Positions 41,579 to 49,892 of a stretch of DNA of 64,000 nt are shown here, piece by piece. A program made the position numbers and the translations under genes. Origin of the DNA: JBFWVJ01 sp050246795 (GTDB taxonomy: Bacteria > Patescibacteriota > Gracilibacteria > JAUYGZ01). Under the pieces are notes generated by a model, which saw nothing but the letters and a program-made list of their open reading frames with translations, was not told where the DNA came from and did no database searches. Every line of letters starts with the position of its first letter. The first letter of the stretch is position 1. Where the stretch lies: positions 1-64,000 of the forward strand of contig JBFWVJ010000004.1 of the NCBI GenBank assembly GCA_050246795.1, in the 5' to 3' direction.

Positions 41579-41654
41579 CTCACCCTCCGTCACTATCGTG
41601 ACTCGTCCCTCTCTAATATTAGAGAGGGACAGCGACGAAGGAGCAGGGTGAGTT
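41577..41654. repeat. nested palindrome after the NTF2-like gene
   Basis: Outer arms AACTCACCCT (41577-41586) and AGGGTGAGTT (41645-41654) enclose a perfect 26-base palindrome (41605-41630; GTCCCTCTCTAAT and its complement). It starts in the stop codon. It could terminate transcription in both directions or be a repeat element of a type different from the one at 41083. Confidence 0.7.
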
Positions 41655-41681
41655 ATACACTTATTTATTATTTTCATCCCC

Positions 41682-42596
41682 ATGCAAAAAATCACCCCTA
41701 TGTTCTGGTTCGACAGCAACGCTGAAGAAGCGGTGAAGTTTTATACTTCCTTGTTTCCGAATTCCAAGGTCAACCTAACGACTCACTACACGGATGCCTT
41801 TGTGGAAGTCACGGGCAAACCGGCGGGGTCGGTGATGACGATTGATTTTTTGTTGAATGGCCAACAGTTCACCGCGCTCAATGGAGGACCGGATTTCAAG
41901 TTCACTCCGGCGGTGTCGATGTTCGTGCAGGTGAACACGATCGAAGAAGGGGATGCCATTTGGAACAAGCTCGCCGAGGGAGGGTTCGTGATGATGGAGT
42001 ATCAGGAGTATCCGTTCGTCAAGAAGTATGGCTGGTTCAATGACAAGTTCGGCATGTCCTGGCAGGTGATCGTCTGTGGCGTTCCGCTGCATATTTCTCA
42101 GTCGCTGATGTTTGTGGGTAAGGAAGCGGGCAAGGCGGAAGAGGCGATCAACTACTATGTGGATTTGTTCAAGAATGCTCCTGGTGAGGCTTGGAAGAAT
42201 TCGAAGGTGGAAGATTTGGCGCGCTATGAGGAAGGGGAAGGGGACACGGTGGGGTACATCAAGCATGGAGCGTTCGTTCTCGCTGGTGAGACCTTCAAGG
42301 CGATGGGCAGCAGCTACGACCACCAGTTCGGGTTCAGTCAGGCGACTTCGTTCGTCATCAACTGTGATAATCAGGATGAGATTGATTATTTCTATGACAC
42401 CTTAGCAATAGGCGGGCAAGAACAGCCATGTGGGTGGGTGCTCGACAAATATAACGTCGCTTGGCAGGTCACTCCGGCGCAGTGGGCGGACTGGATGTGT
42501 GGGCCGAATGGGGAGAAGGCTGCGAAGGCGATGTTTACGATGAAGAAGCTGGATTATGACGTGCTAGAGAAGGCGGCGAAGCAAGGTGAATTTTGA
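41682..42596 (+). CDS. PhnB-like double VOC (glyoxalase-fold) protein
   Basis: A 304-residue protein made of two tandem vicinal-oxygen-chelate domains (about 1-130 and 140-280). MQKITPMFWFDSNAEEAVKFY and NDKFGMSWQVI in the first repeat correspond to the second's FVGKEAGKAEEAINYYVDLF and DKYNVAWQVTP. It is of the type once called 3-demethylubiquinone methyltransferase or PhnB. The substrate is unknown. The last 126 bases have a diverged second copy at 43159-43284, beyond the hicBA insertion. Confidence 0.85.
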   Translation: MQKITPMFWFDSNAEEAVKFYTSLFPNSKVNLTTHYTDAFVEVTGKPAGSVMTIDFLLNGQQFTALNGGPDFKFTPAVSMFVQVNTIEEGDAIWNKLAEGGFVMMEYQEYPFVKKYGWFNDKFGMSWQVIVCGVPLHISQSLMFVGKEAGKAEEAINYYVDLFKNAPGEAWKNSKVEDLARYEEGEGDTVGYIKHGAFVLAGETFKAMGSSYDHQFGFSQATSFVINCDNQDEIDYFYDTLAIGGQEQPCGWVLDKYNVAWQVTPAQWADWMCGPNGEKAAKAMFTMKKLDYDVLEKAAKQGEF

Positions 42597-42689
42597 TGCT
42601 ACTTCCTGAGAATTCTTTTTTAAAAGTAATTTGAGCTATTTCATGAGCATTTTTGGGTGTACTCTTTCCTATGATCTCTTGTTGTAACT

Positions 42690-42917
42690 ATGAAAACTCA
42701 AAGTTTTACCATCGTCATAACGCAGGATGAAGACGGTATCTTCATGGCTCAAGTACCGACCTTACCTGGTTGCCATACACAGGCGAAAACCTTGCCTCAG
42801 TTGTATCAACGAATAGAAGAAGCGATAGAGTTGTGTTTGGAGGTACAAAAGAAGAAGAAGAAGCGAATAGTTACGGATCGCTTCATCGGAGTACAACAGA
42901 TTCCTATCATGGTTTGA
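42690..42917 (+). CDS. hicB: HicB-like antitoxin
   Basis: A 75-residue protein: MKTQSFTIVITQDEDGIFMAQVPTL, then LPGCHTQAKTLPQLYQRIEEAIEL is the HicB partial RNase H-like fold that covers the HicA toxin. The order is antitoxin then toxin, and its stop lies two bases before the hicA start. No C-terminal DNA-binding domain is visible. Confidence 0.85.
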   Translation: MKTQSFTIVITQDEDGIFMAQVPTLPGCHTQAKTLPQLYQRIEEAIELCLEVQKKKKKRIVTDRFIGVQQIPIMV

Positions 42918-42919
42918 TC

Positions 42920-43153
42920 ATGCCGAAGCTCCCCATCATTTCAGGGAAGAATCTTTTGAAGGTATTGAAGAAAGCTGGATATATTGAGGTTCGAAAGAAA
43001 GGAAGTCATGTTTTTGTGGAACAGAAGTCTTCAGAGAGATCGACTGTTATTCCTGTTCATGCAAATGAAGATTTGGGAAAAGGTATTTTAAAGAGGATTC
43101 TCAATGATTTGGAGATTTCTGTTGATGAGTTGATTGAGATGATAAATTCCTAG
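42920..43153 (+). CDS. hicA: HicA mRNA interferase toxin
   Basis: A 77-residue double-stranded-RNA-binding-fold toxin: GKNLLKVLKKAGYIEVRKKGSHVFV, with the catalytic His in GSHVF (30), then VIPVHANEDLGKGILKRIL. It cleaves mRNA when free of HicB. The base composition is more AT-rich than the VOC gene on its left. It is followed directly by a duplicated VOC gene tail. Confidence 0.88.
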   Translation: MPKLPIISGKNLLKVLKKAGYIEVRKKGSHVFVEQKSSERSTVIPVHANEDLGKGILKRILNDLEISVDELIEMINS

Positions 43154-43158
43154 TCATC

Positions 43159-43284
43159 TGGCAGGTCACTCCGGTGCAGTGGGCGGACTGGATGTGTGGG
43201 CCGAATGGTGAGAAGGCTGCGAAGGCGATGTTCTCCATGAAGAAGCTCGACTATGCGGTGCTGGAAAAGGCGGCGAGGGGTTAG
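43159..43284 (+). pseudogene. orphan 3' end of a VOC protein gene
   Basis: These 126 bases repeat the final part of the VOC gene (from 42462), differing at scattered positions, and keep an open frame with its own stop (WQVTPVQWADWMCGPNGEK and on to AARG). There is no start. It lies immediately after hicA, so a full VOC gene was either split by, or replaced across, the hicBA insertion. Confidence 0.8.
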
Positions 43285-43334
43285 CTTATATTCGCAAGTC
43301 GGGGAGGCCCGATCATAAGTTCTAATCAAAAAAA

Positions 43335-43988
43335 ATGTGGTATTTGTATTTGGACGAATCGGGTGACTTGGGTTTTGATTTTGTTAATAAAAAACCGTCA
43401 AAATATTTTACAGTTACTATACTTGCTTTAAGCAGCCAAGAAGCAAATCGTTGTCTTATCAGTGCTGTAAAGAAAACTCTGAAAAGAAAGTTAAATAAGA
43501 GGAAAAGTAAGAAGAGAATGGTTCATGAGCTCAAGGCGACGTCTACTTCATTTGATGTAAAAAGATATTTTTACGAGCAGGCAAAAGGAATTAAGTGGGG
43601 CATTTATAGCATTACTTTAAATAAGAAAAAGGTTTATGATGATTTAGCAAAAGCAAAATCGAGAGTATATAATTTTGTATCTCGAAAAGTTCTGGATCAG
43701 ATTCCATTTGAAATGTCGATTGGAACAAGAATTGAGTTAATCATTGATAAATCTAAAGGGAGGACAGGTATTGTTGAATTCAATAAGTATATTCAAGAGC
43801 AGTTACAAGCAAGAATACACCCCAAAACCCCACTGGAAATTTACCACCGAGATTCACAAGACACACCTGGCTTGCAGGCAGCAGATCTATTCTGTTGGGG
43901 AGTATTTCAGAAGTATGAAAGAAGAAATCAGGATTGGTATGCTGTCTTTGAAGATAGGGTACTGTTTGATGATTTGTACCTCAACTAA
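43335..43988 (+). CDS. DUF3800 protein
   Basis: A 217-residue protein starting MWYLYLDESGDLGFDF, the acidic signature of DUF3800, with later conserved ELIIDKSKG, DSQDTPGLQAADLFCWGV. The family has an RNase H-like fold by prediction and often occurs in mobile or defence islands. The gene is AT-rich and lysine-rich compared with its neighbours, which fits recent transfer. No partner gene is recognised. Confidence 0.82.
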   Translation: MWYLYLDESGDLGFDFVNKKPSKYFTVTILALSSQEANRCLISAVKKTLKRKLNKRKSKKRMVHELKATSTSFDVKRYFYEQAKGIKWGIYSITLNKKKVYDDLAKAKSRVYNFVSRKVLDQIPFEMSIGTRIELIIDKSKGRTGIVEFNKYIQEQLQARIHPKTPLEIYHRDSQDTPGLQAADLFCWGVFQKYERRNQDWYAVFEDRVLFDDLYLN

Positions 43989-44168
43989 AAAATGAGTGAG
44001 CCTTGTAAATTTGGAATGTCTTGGTTATAGCCAACCAGATGGATGGGAACGCCGAGAACAACTTACAATGGTCTTACCACTCAAATACATAATACACTAT
44101 ATATGCATGTTATTACATATGTTTTTTGTGATTATTGTATCTTCCGTAAAAAGATAAAGTCAGTTAGA
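43989..44168. other. AT-rich gap
   Basis: No gene, repeat or clear promoter is seen; it contains only low-complexity AT-rich sequence around 44090-44130. Confidence 0.4.
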
Positions 44169-44452
44169 TCAAAACCCTTTATTCGATTCCTTGACCTCTT
44201 CTTTGACATCTTTTGGTAAGTTCTCCCATTTTGTTTCATCAAAATTTAATACATTTTTCCATGCTAGCATTCTTTCGACGATATCGAACCTTTTTTTAAG
44301 CTTCCTGAGGCTTGATCTTTACTTTCAAATTTTTCGAGATAATGAACAGGTTGCGCTACATCTTCAAGATTATTTGCCTTCACAAACGTTATTCCGGCTC
44401 CAATCCATTTACCGTTTGGATCTTGTCTGGACTGCACTATAAATTCTCTCAT
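44169..44452 (-). pseudogene. small gene with a -1 frameshift at an A7 run
   Basis: The minus strand encodes MREFIVQSRQDPNGKWIGAG from ATG 44452. At TTAAAAAAAGG the original frame soon ends in a short unrelated tail (stop at 44264). Reading on in the -1 frame from the A run gives a convincing continuation, SLKKRFDIVERMLAWKNVL then LPKDVKEEVKESNKGF and a stop at 44169, about 94 residues in all. It may be an indel pseudogene, a sequence error, or programmed slippage on A-AAA-AAA. No family is recognised. Confidence 0.6.
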
Positions 44453-44509
44453 TTAGATTTGGATTAAATCTATTTCTGAGAATGACTTTATCTCATTCAA
44501 TCTCCTGAT

Positions 44510-45064
44510 TCAAAGATTAGTTGTATCTTGCTGTAAGCTTTCCCACCCCAACATCGCCCTTTTTCGTTCCACCCCCCACCGATACCCACTCATCTCTCCC
44601 GTCGACTTCAACACCCGATGACAAGGAATGAGATAGGCGATGGGATTATCACCCACGGCCCCTCCCACGGCTTGGAAGGCTTTTGATTTGCCGGTGGCTT
44701 TGGCGATCTCGGCATAGGTGCTGGTCTGTCCTGGTTCGATCTTGAGGAGGGATTCCCAGACTTTTTTTTGAAAGGGGGTTCCGTGGAGATGGAGCTTGAT
44801 GGGGGAGTCGATTTTTCCTTCGTTGAAGTAATCCCGGATTTGGTCATGGGAGTCTGAGGGCCATTCGATCAGCTCGGTTTTTTCCCAGCGCTTCTTGAGT
44901 TCGTCAAAAGCCTCTTCGAAGTCGTCAAACAACATCACATTGCAGATGCCTTGCTCAGTGGAGGCGACCAGGCAGTTCCCGAAACGGGTTTCGAAAGTGC
45001 TGTAGGTGATGATACCTTTGTACTCTTTTGGAGGTCCGTCGAAGTGGAGTTCGAGGTGGTTCAT
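44510..45064 (-). CDS. ogt: methylated-DNA--protein-cysteine methyltransferase
   Basis: A 184-residue DNA repair protein that takes alkyl groups from O6-methylguanine onto its own cysteine. LIPCHRVLKSTGEMSGYRWG contains the active-site PCHRV; FQKKVWESLLKIEPGQTSTYAEIA is the preceding helix-turn-helix. The N-terminal domain is the usual Ada-C-like cap. Single gene. Confidence 0.92.
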   Translation of the reverse strand: MNHLELHFDGPPKEYKGIITYSTFETRFGNCLVASTEQGICNVMLFDDFEEAFDELKKRWEKTELIEWPSDSHDQIRDYFNEGKIDSPIKLHLHGTPFQKKVWESLLKIEPGQTSTYAEIAKATGKSKAFQAVGGAVGDNPIAYLIPCHRVLKSTGEMSGYRWGVERKRAMLGWESLQQDTTNL

Positions 45065-45120
45065 GACTCTATCGTAGTGAATGGATTGCCTCCACTCAAG
45101 TTGAAATGACTCCCATTTAT

Positions 45121-45143
45121 ACCGAGTTTTCTCATCACTCGGT
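45121..45143. terminator. short hairpin between ogt and the SRPBCC gene
   Basis: ACCGAGT (45121-45127) pairs with ACTCGGT (45137-45143) around a nine-base loop. There is no U-tract, so a terminator role is uncertain. Confidence 0.3.
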
Positions 45144-45214
45144 CCTTTCTCTGCCGCCTTTTAACGAAAGAGGTGTAAGCTCATCTTGTCTCTACTTTTT
45201 CACTCCACCAATTT

Positions 45215-45721
45215 ATGAAGCTGAACGAAGAATCCGGGAAGCAGGAACTTTCGATGAGCAAGGTTCTAGACGCGACTTCTGAGCAAGTTTTTGAAGCGTG
45301 GGTGGATCCTCATCAAATGGCCCAGTGGTGGGGGCCGAAAGGATACACCAACCCAGTGTGTGAGTTGGAAATTCGTGCTGGGGGACAGATCTGGATCGAA
45401 ATGACGGACCCGAATGGGAAGGTTCATCCGGTCGGAGGGATTTTTCAGGTGATCGTGAAGGGCCAGCAATTAGTTTTCACTACGAAGTCCTTTATGGATG
45501 CTCAGAACAACCCAGGGATGCTGAACCTTAACTCGGTTCAGTTTCAGGAGCATGTTGATGGGAAAACGAAGTTGGCCCTCAAAGTCATCGTCGTACGATC
45601 GACTCCTGAGATGGCCATGCAACTCGATCGCATGCGGGAGGGATGGAGCCAGAGTTTCGATAGATTGGCGAGGCTCCTTGAGAAGAATGAAGTCTTAGTA
45701 TCCCCAGCAGTGCATTCATAG
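45215..45721 (+). CDS. SRPBCC (AHSA1-like) protein 1
   Basis: A 168-residue helix-grip protein of the AHSA1/COG3832 type: LDATSEQVFEAWVDPHQMAQWWGPKGYT and a late MQLDRMREGWSQSFDRLARLLE. These small ligand-binding proteins are of unknown function in bacteria. It opens a plus-strand run of stress-type small genes. A second member lies at 49.9 kb on the other strand. Confidence 0.85.
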   Translation: MKLNEESGKQELSMSKVLDATSEQVFEAWVDPHQMAQWWGPKGYTNPVCELEIRAGGQIWIEMTDPNGKVHPVGGIFQVIVKGQQLVFTTKSFMDAQNNPGMLNLNSVQFQEHVDGKTKLALKVIVVRSTPEMAMQLDRMREGWSQSFDRLARLLEKNEVLVSPAVHS

Positions 45722-45805
45722 CTATCCGCAAGTGAAGATTCACAGCTGCTCTTGGAACTTTCCCTGCCTTTGTTAGGATGGCCTTATCTATCCTTATTTT
45801 TCTTT

Positions 45806-46213
45806 ATGAAAAACTGTACGAACTACCAAAACCTCTCCATCATTTTCTTACGTTTGATTTTAGGAGCTATATTTATTTGGGCAGGATACGCGAAGTGGTT
45901 TATTTGGTCTGCTCCGATGGAAGGCATGACACCGATGATGATCTACCTCACGAAGTTTCTCTCCATCGTTGAGCCTCTCGGTGGGATCGCGTTGGTCGTT
46001 GGATTCTTGACTCAGTGGGCGGCTGGTGGACTCGCGATCATCATGGCTGGGTCCTTGTATTTTGTGTATATGATGGGCGCTTCTTTCTTCACCGGACAGA
46101 CTGGTACCGGAGCTGACTACAACCTTTTGCTCCTGGCAGGATCGGCGGTGCTGGCTGCTTATGGTGCAGGATGCTGGTCGATTGACGCTCTGTGCTGCAA
46201 GAAGAAGAAGTAG
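45806..46213 (+). CDS. DoxX-family membrane protein
   Basis: A 135-residue protein with four hydrophobic helices and the DoxX pattern FLRLILGAIFIWAGYAKW, then PLGGIALVVGFLTQWAAGGLAII. DoxX proteins are linked to redox stress in some species. A second DoxX-like gene is at 50.3 kb. ATG at 45806 is used; the frame is open further upstream. Confidence 0.8.
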   Translation: MKNCTNYQNLSIIFLRLILGAIFIWAGYAKWFIWSAPMEGMTPMMIYLTKFLSIVEPLGGIALVVGFLTQWAAGGLAIIMAGSLYFVYMMGASFFTGQTGTGADYNLLLLAGSAVLAAYGAGCWSIDALCCKKKK

Positions 46214-46257
46214 TTTTTCTTTTGTGTTTTCACTTTTTATTTTTTTATTTTTTCCCT

Positions 46258-46614
46258 ATGTACGTTGACGGATTCGTCCTTCCTATTCCGAAGGACAAGG
46301 TAAAAGCTTACAAAAAGATGGCGACGGTAGCCGCGAAGGTCTGGAAGGACCATGGCGCTCTCCAGTACGCCGAGTGCCAGGCAGATGATCTGAAGGTCGA
46401 TGAAAAGTGGTCTCTTCCTTTCCCTAAGCTCGTGAAGCCAAAACCCAACGAAGTGATTTTCTTTTCTTTCATCGTTTACAAGAACAAAGCCCATCGAAAT
46501 GCGGTGAATAAGAAGGTCATGGCCGACCCTCGCCTGAAATGTGATCCGAAGGATATGCCATTCGATTGTCGCAAAATGGCCTATGGAGGTTTCAAAGCTC
46601 TTGTAAGCGCATAG
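46258..46614 (+). CDS. DUF1428 protein
   Basis: A 118-residue single-domain protein: MYVDGFVLPIPKDKVKAYKK, KDHGALQYAECQADDL, then FFSFIVYKNKAHRNAVNKKVMADPRL are the family motifs of DUF1428, a ferredoxin-like fold. It is one base from the next gene and probably cotranscribed. Confidence 0.88.
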   Translation: MYVDGFVLPIPKDKVKAYKKMATVAAKVWKDHGALQYAECQADDLKVDEKWSLPFPKLVKPKPNEVIFFSFIVYKNKAHRNAVNKKVMADPRLKCDPKDMPFDCRKMAYGGFKALVSA

Positions 46615-46615
46615 T

Positions 46616-46984
46616 ATGACCAACAAAGAGAAGGCTTTAGATTTTTTGCACCTTGCTGTCTCCGGACAGGTCGATCAAGCTTTTGAGAAGTACATTGATT
46701 TGTCCGGAGTGCACCACAACGTCCATACCCCTGCAGGGTTTCCGGCCCTCAAGCAGGGGATGAAGGACAGTGATGTTCAGTTTCCCAACAAACAGTTCAA
46801 GTCTTTGTTTGCCATTGAGGAAGGGGACAAGGTGATGGTGTATTCCAGCGTGGTGCTTCGTCCGAAGGAGCTCGAGGTTGCGGTAACTCATATTTTCCGG
46901 TTTGAGGGAGAAAGGATCGTCGAAATGTGGGATGTCGGGATGATCCTTCCTGAGGACATGCTCAATACTGATGGAGCTTTTTAA
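46616..46984 (+). CDS. NTF2-like (SnoaL) protein 2
   Basis: A 122-residue protein with the cone-fold order: MTNKEKALDFLHLAVSGQVD, YIDLSGVHHNVHTPAG, and the final HIFRFEGERIVEMWDVGM. It resembles polyketide-cyclase-like SnoaL proteins. It overlaps the next gene by one base (TAATG), implying translational coupling. Confidence 0.82.
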   Translation: MTNKEKALDFLHLAVSGQVDQAFEKYIDLSGVHHNVHTPAGFPALKQGMKDSDVQFPNKQFKSLFAIEEGDKVMVYSSVVLRPKELEVAVTHIFRFEGERIVEMWDVGMILPEDMLNTDGAF

Positions 46985-47307
46985 TGCAGGATATGGATCC
47001 ACGCCGATACACTTTCAAGCTGCGGGTATGGATTTACCCTGGCGAAGCGGCATGGCACTTCGTCACGCTCCCTCAGAAGGAGTCGGAGATGATCAGAGAG
47101 GTGTTTTCAGAGGTAAAGCGTGGTTGGGGATCATTGCCTGTCAAAGTGACGGTGGGGGAAACTACTTGGAACACTTCCATTTTTCCTGACAGGAAGCGCG
47201 GAGCTTACTTGATGCCTCTCAAGGCTGAAGTTCGGAAGAAGGAATCGATTCACGATCAAGATGAGATCCTATTGCAGTTAGAGATCAAGGCAGGTGAACT
47301 CTATTGA
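46984..47307 (+). CDS. DUF1905 protein
   Basis: A 107-residue protein with the DUF1905 beta-barrel pattern: FKLRVWIYPGEAAWHFVTLP, WNTSIFPDRKRGAYLMPLKAEVRK. In many bacteria this domain is fused to the OmdA/YdeI domain; here an OmdA-type gene is separate at 40.8 kb. Last gene of the 45.2-47.3 kb run. Confidence 0.85.
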   Translation: MQDMDPRRYTFKLRVWIYPGEAAWHFVTLPQKESEMIREVFSEVKRGWGSLPVKVTVGETTWNTSIFPDRKRGAYLMPLKAEVRKKESIHDQDEILLQLEIKAGELY

Positions 47308-47331
47308 CTTTTTCCTCAGATTAGTTATAAT
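47304..47331 (+). promoter_or_regulatory. near-consensus promoter before a hypothetical gene
   Basis: TTGACT (47304-47309), 16-base spacer, TATAAT (47326-47331), then GCGCAC. It overlaps the stop of the DUF1905 gene. The ATG at 47350 is 18 bases beyond the -10, so the leader would be about 12 bases. Confidence 0.8.
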
Positions 47332-47349
47332 GCGCACTCTTTTTTGCTT

Positions 47350-47598
47350 ATGGAATCTGAACCAAACTCAGGCTTTAACTGGACCGATTTGCTGAAATTC
47401 CCCGTTCGGAATAACAGTGGCCAAGTCATTCCAGTTGATATCATCGAGCAATACATGAAGGATGTTCAGAATAGGGCAGATTTTGAGCGCGCGCTTGTTC
47501 GACTCAAGGAACATCAGTTTGCGAAAAGAGTTTCCAGCCGGAGCTTGAATGCCCTTCAAAAGGAAATCAGAAAGCAACTCGGCCAGGATGATGAGTAG
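47350..47598 (+). CDS. small hypothetical protein
   Basis: An 82-residue charged, helical protein beginning MESEPNSGFNWTDLLKFPV. It has no recognised family. A consensus promoter with a very short leader drives it. It ends three bases before the convergent large unknown gene. Confidence 0.55.
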   Translation: MESEPNSGFNWTDLLKFPVRNNSGQVIPVDIIEQYMKDVQNRADFERALVRLKEHQFAKRVSSRSLNALQKEIRKQLGQDDE

Positions 47599-47601
47599 AG
47601 T

Positions 47602-49110
47602 TTAGGCTGCTCTCAGTCCGACGACTTCTTCACAAAGCCTTTCGATGCTCAGAGGCTTTCTTTGAGAGGCTTTTTGTTGTTCGGCCGCTTCTCGATAGAG
47701 TCGGCTGATGACTTTTGGTGGGAGCTTGTCGACGGGGGTCGTGAGCAGTGTCTTGTAGATCCTGGTCATGAGGTCTTTTTCGAAGTCTTCATGGGTGTTG
47801 TTGTAGACCACGATGCGCTGAGTGGAGAACCCCTTTCCGTAGATTTCCGCATTGTCTTTTCTGGCCTGTTCGCTGAGGACAGAGAAGCTATTAGGATGAA
47901 TCCGAAGTAGCTTGGTGGTGTCTCGCTCTTCATCGGGGTTTTTATCTGCAGCATCTTTGGGCTTGGATTTGAAGTCGATGCCCAGGAGTCGGATGTCGCC
48001 TTGCGAAGAGAGGACCTCTACCATCATGTCGATGCCGCCGTAATAGTCCATCGTTTTACCCACTGGCACCACGCGGAATTTTTTTGAGCCCTGGAAGGTT
48101 TCACCGACGATAAGTTCCATGATTTTTTCCATCATCTTCCCTTTGCTGATGTCTTTCATGACTTCGGCGCCCTTTGTGTCGAGGTTCCGATCGTATTCGA
48201 GCTTTTCTTTTCCTACAATACTTTCTTCCAGACCGCTCATGCGTTCTCTGACGATCCGTGCTTCCTGGAATCTCTGCCATGTCATTTGGTCCAATTCCCA
48301 CACTTGCTTCAGTGACGCCATCGGATCATTGCTGGCTTCAAGTGAAGGCAGTCTCGATCGATCTCTGATCACTTCTTCAGCTTTTCCATCCTTGATCAAG
48401 CCAATGAGTTCATCAAAGGTCATTTTTTCAAGTGCTTCGAGTTTGAAACAGGTTTTGAAGTACTGTTCAAGATCTTCTTTCTCTCCGATCAAGGCTGCCA
48501 TTCGTTCGAGTTCTTGGTTTGGGAACTGTCGAGCGCTGGGAGTCAATTCAAGCAATTTGGAAATCGTGTCTCGTACTTTTGCTTGTTCTGATGTGATTTT
48601 TTGCCGCTCCCTCTCTTGGTGTTCGGCTTCTATTTTTGATTGTTCGGATTTCCATTTGGCCACTGACTGCTCGAGGTCTCGCAAGAGCTGTACAAGGTCA
48701 AATAAGTCATCATGTCGTTCTTCGGCTGTCTTCCCATGCAGGACGTGCTGGGTGTTTTTGTCTTTCTTTGGGTTGATCAATTTGAAGTAATCGCCGAAGG
48801 CTGGTTTTGATTGGAGATCTGCCTTGCGGTTGTAGACTGGTTTGCTCGACTGACGTGCTACGTCATAGAGCGTCTTCTTGAACAAATCCCACTGCTTCCA
48901 TAATCGTTCAAATGCCTTCATTTGCGCCATGTCGAGTGATTTTTTTGGGTTTTCGAGAGCGTCTTTCAGGCTCGAGATGATGCCTTGCGAACCCTGAACC
49001 AGTGATATCAACTGCTGAGAGCCTCGCTTGTTTATTTCCTCTATCACCTGTCGGAGTTCTTGCTCTCTTTGCTCGATTTCAGTTGCCGTTGTGTGGTTTG
49101 GACCGGACAT
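47602..49110 (-). CDS. large unknown protein with a PD-(D/E)XK-like C-terminal region
   Basis: A 502-residue protein of no recognised family. Residues 1-350 are long charged helices, probably coiled coil, with repeated Gln/Glu/Lys heptads around 145-200. After them GGIDMMVEVL (D361) and RLLGIDFKSK (D379, K381) are spaced as in the D...(D/E)xK core of restriction-like nucleases, followed by a helical C-terminus. Function is unknown; a DNA-acting role is a guess from the core. It has its own extended -10 promoter and no cotranscribed partner. Confidence 0.55.
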   Translation of the reverse strand: MSGPNHTTATEIEQREQELRQVIEEINKRGSQQLISLVQGSQGIISSLKDALENPKKSLDMAQMKAFERLWKQWDLFKKTLYDVARQSSKPVYNRKADLQSKPAFGDYFKLINPKKDKNTQHVLHGKTAEERHDDLFDLVQLLRDLEQSVAKWKSEQSKIEAEHQERERQKITSEQAKVRDTISKLLELTPSARQFPNQELERMAALIGEKEDLEQYFKTCFKLEALEKMTFDELIGLIKDGKAEEVIRDRSRLPSLEASNDPMASLKQVWELDQMTWQRFQEARIVRERMSGLEESIVGKEKLEYDRNLDTKGAEVMKDISKGKMMEKIMELIVGETFQGSKKFRVVPVGKTMDYYGGIDMMVEVLSSQGDIRLLGIDFKSKPKDAADKNPDEERDTTKLLRIHPNSFSVLSEQARKDNAEIYGKGFSTQRIVVYNNTHEDFEKDLMTRIYKTLLTTPVDKLPPKVISRLYREAAEQQKASQRKPLSIERLCEEVVGLRAA

Positions 49111-49132
49111 GTTTTTCTTTTTATTTCAGATT

Positions 49133-49141
49133 ATTATACCA
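49133..49141 (-). promoter_or_regulatory. extended -10 promoter of the large unknown gene
   Basis: Minus-strand TGGTATAATAA ends 22 bases before the ATG at 49110, the same motif and spacing as at the SLH gene. Confidence 0.6.
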
Positions 49142-49212
49142 TTTTCTGACTTTTATTTCTAGGTGCCCTGCTTTTCTTTTCTGGAGTAGAGTAGGGAAGG
49201 TTTTACTTTGCT

Positions 49213-49875
49213 ATGGATCTTGCCGATCGTATTCAGCGCGGACTCTCATACCTCCTAAGCTTTGTCATTTTGGCAGCTTCTGTTGGTGCATTTTTTGAAG
49301 GACAGTGGCTGAATGCTTTTTTGGCGGCCCTTGCCTTTGTTCTTTCTTACGTCCCATCTGCCATTGAAAAGAATTTGAAGATAGGACTTCCGATTGAGTT
49401 TGAGTTTACCTTTGTTGTGTTTTTGTTTGTCACGATTTACCTGGGTGATATTAATGCCTATTACACCTACTTCTGGTGGTGGGATATTTTCCTGCACACT
49501 CTTTCTGGTGTGCTCCTCGGACTGGTTGGGTTCATCCTCGTTTATATTTTCCATTCTGAGGAAAAAATTAGGCTCCGACTGAGTCCGTTCTTCGTGGGCT
49601 TGTTTACCTTCGTTTTCGCCGTTTCGATTGGCGTGTTTTGGGAAATCTTTGAGTTTGGTTTGGATCAGCTCTTTGGTTTGGATACCCAGCACGGAAGTCT
49701 GGAGGATACCATGTTGGACTTGATCGTAGATGCGCTCGGGGCGCTGTTTATCTCTGTGATTGCTTACTTTTATATGAAGAAGGTCCGGTTTCCGGTCTTT
49801 GATCGGATCATCACCCGTTTTTTGGAAAAAAATCCGCGGATGTTTCGACGCTGGAGGAAGCCGAAGCAGACGTAG
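49213..49875 (+). CDS. DUF2238-like membrane protein
   Basis: A 220-residue protein with about six hydrophobic helices. WWWDIFLHTLSGVLLGLVGF and GVFWEIFEFGLDQLFG, then EDTMLDLIVDALGA are the conserved acidic-aromatic motifs of the family. The role is unknown. A short basic C-terminus (RRWRKPKQT) faces the cytosol. Confidence 0.78.
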   Translation: MDLADRIQRGLSYLLSFVILAASVGAFFEGQWLNAFLAALAFVLSYVPSAIEKNLKIGLPIEFEFTFVVFLFVTIYLGDINAYYTYFWWWDIFLHTLSGVLLGLVGFILVYIFHSEEKIRLRLSPFFVGLFTFVFAVSIGVFWEIFEFGLDQLFGLDTQHGSLEDTMLDLIVDALGALFISVIAYFYMKKVRFPVFDRIITRFLEKNPRMFRRWRKPKQT

Positions 49876-49892
49876 GTCTCCCGTGGCCGTGA

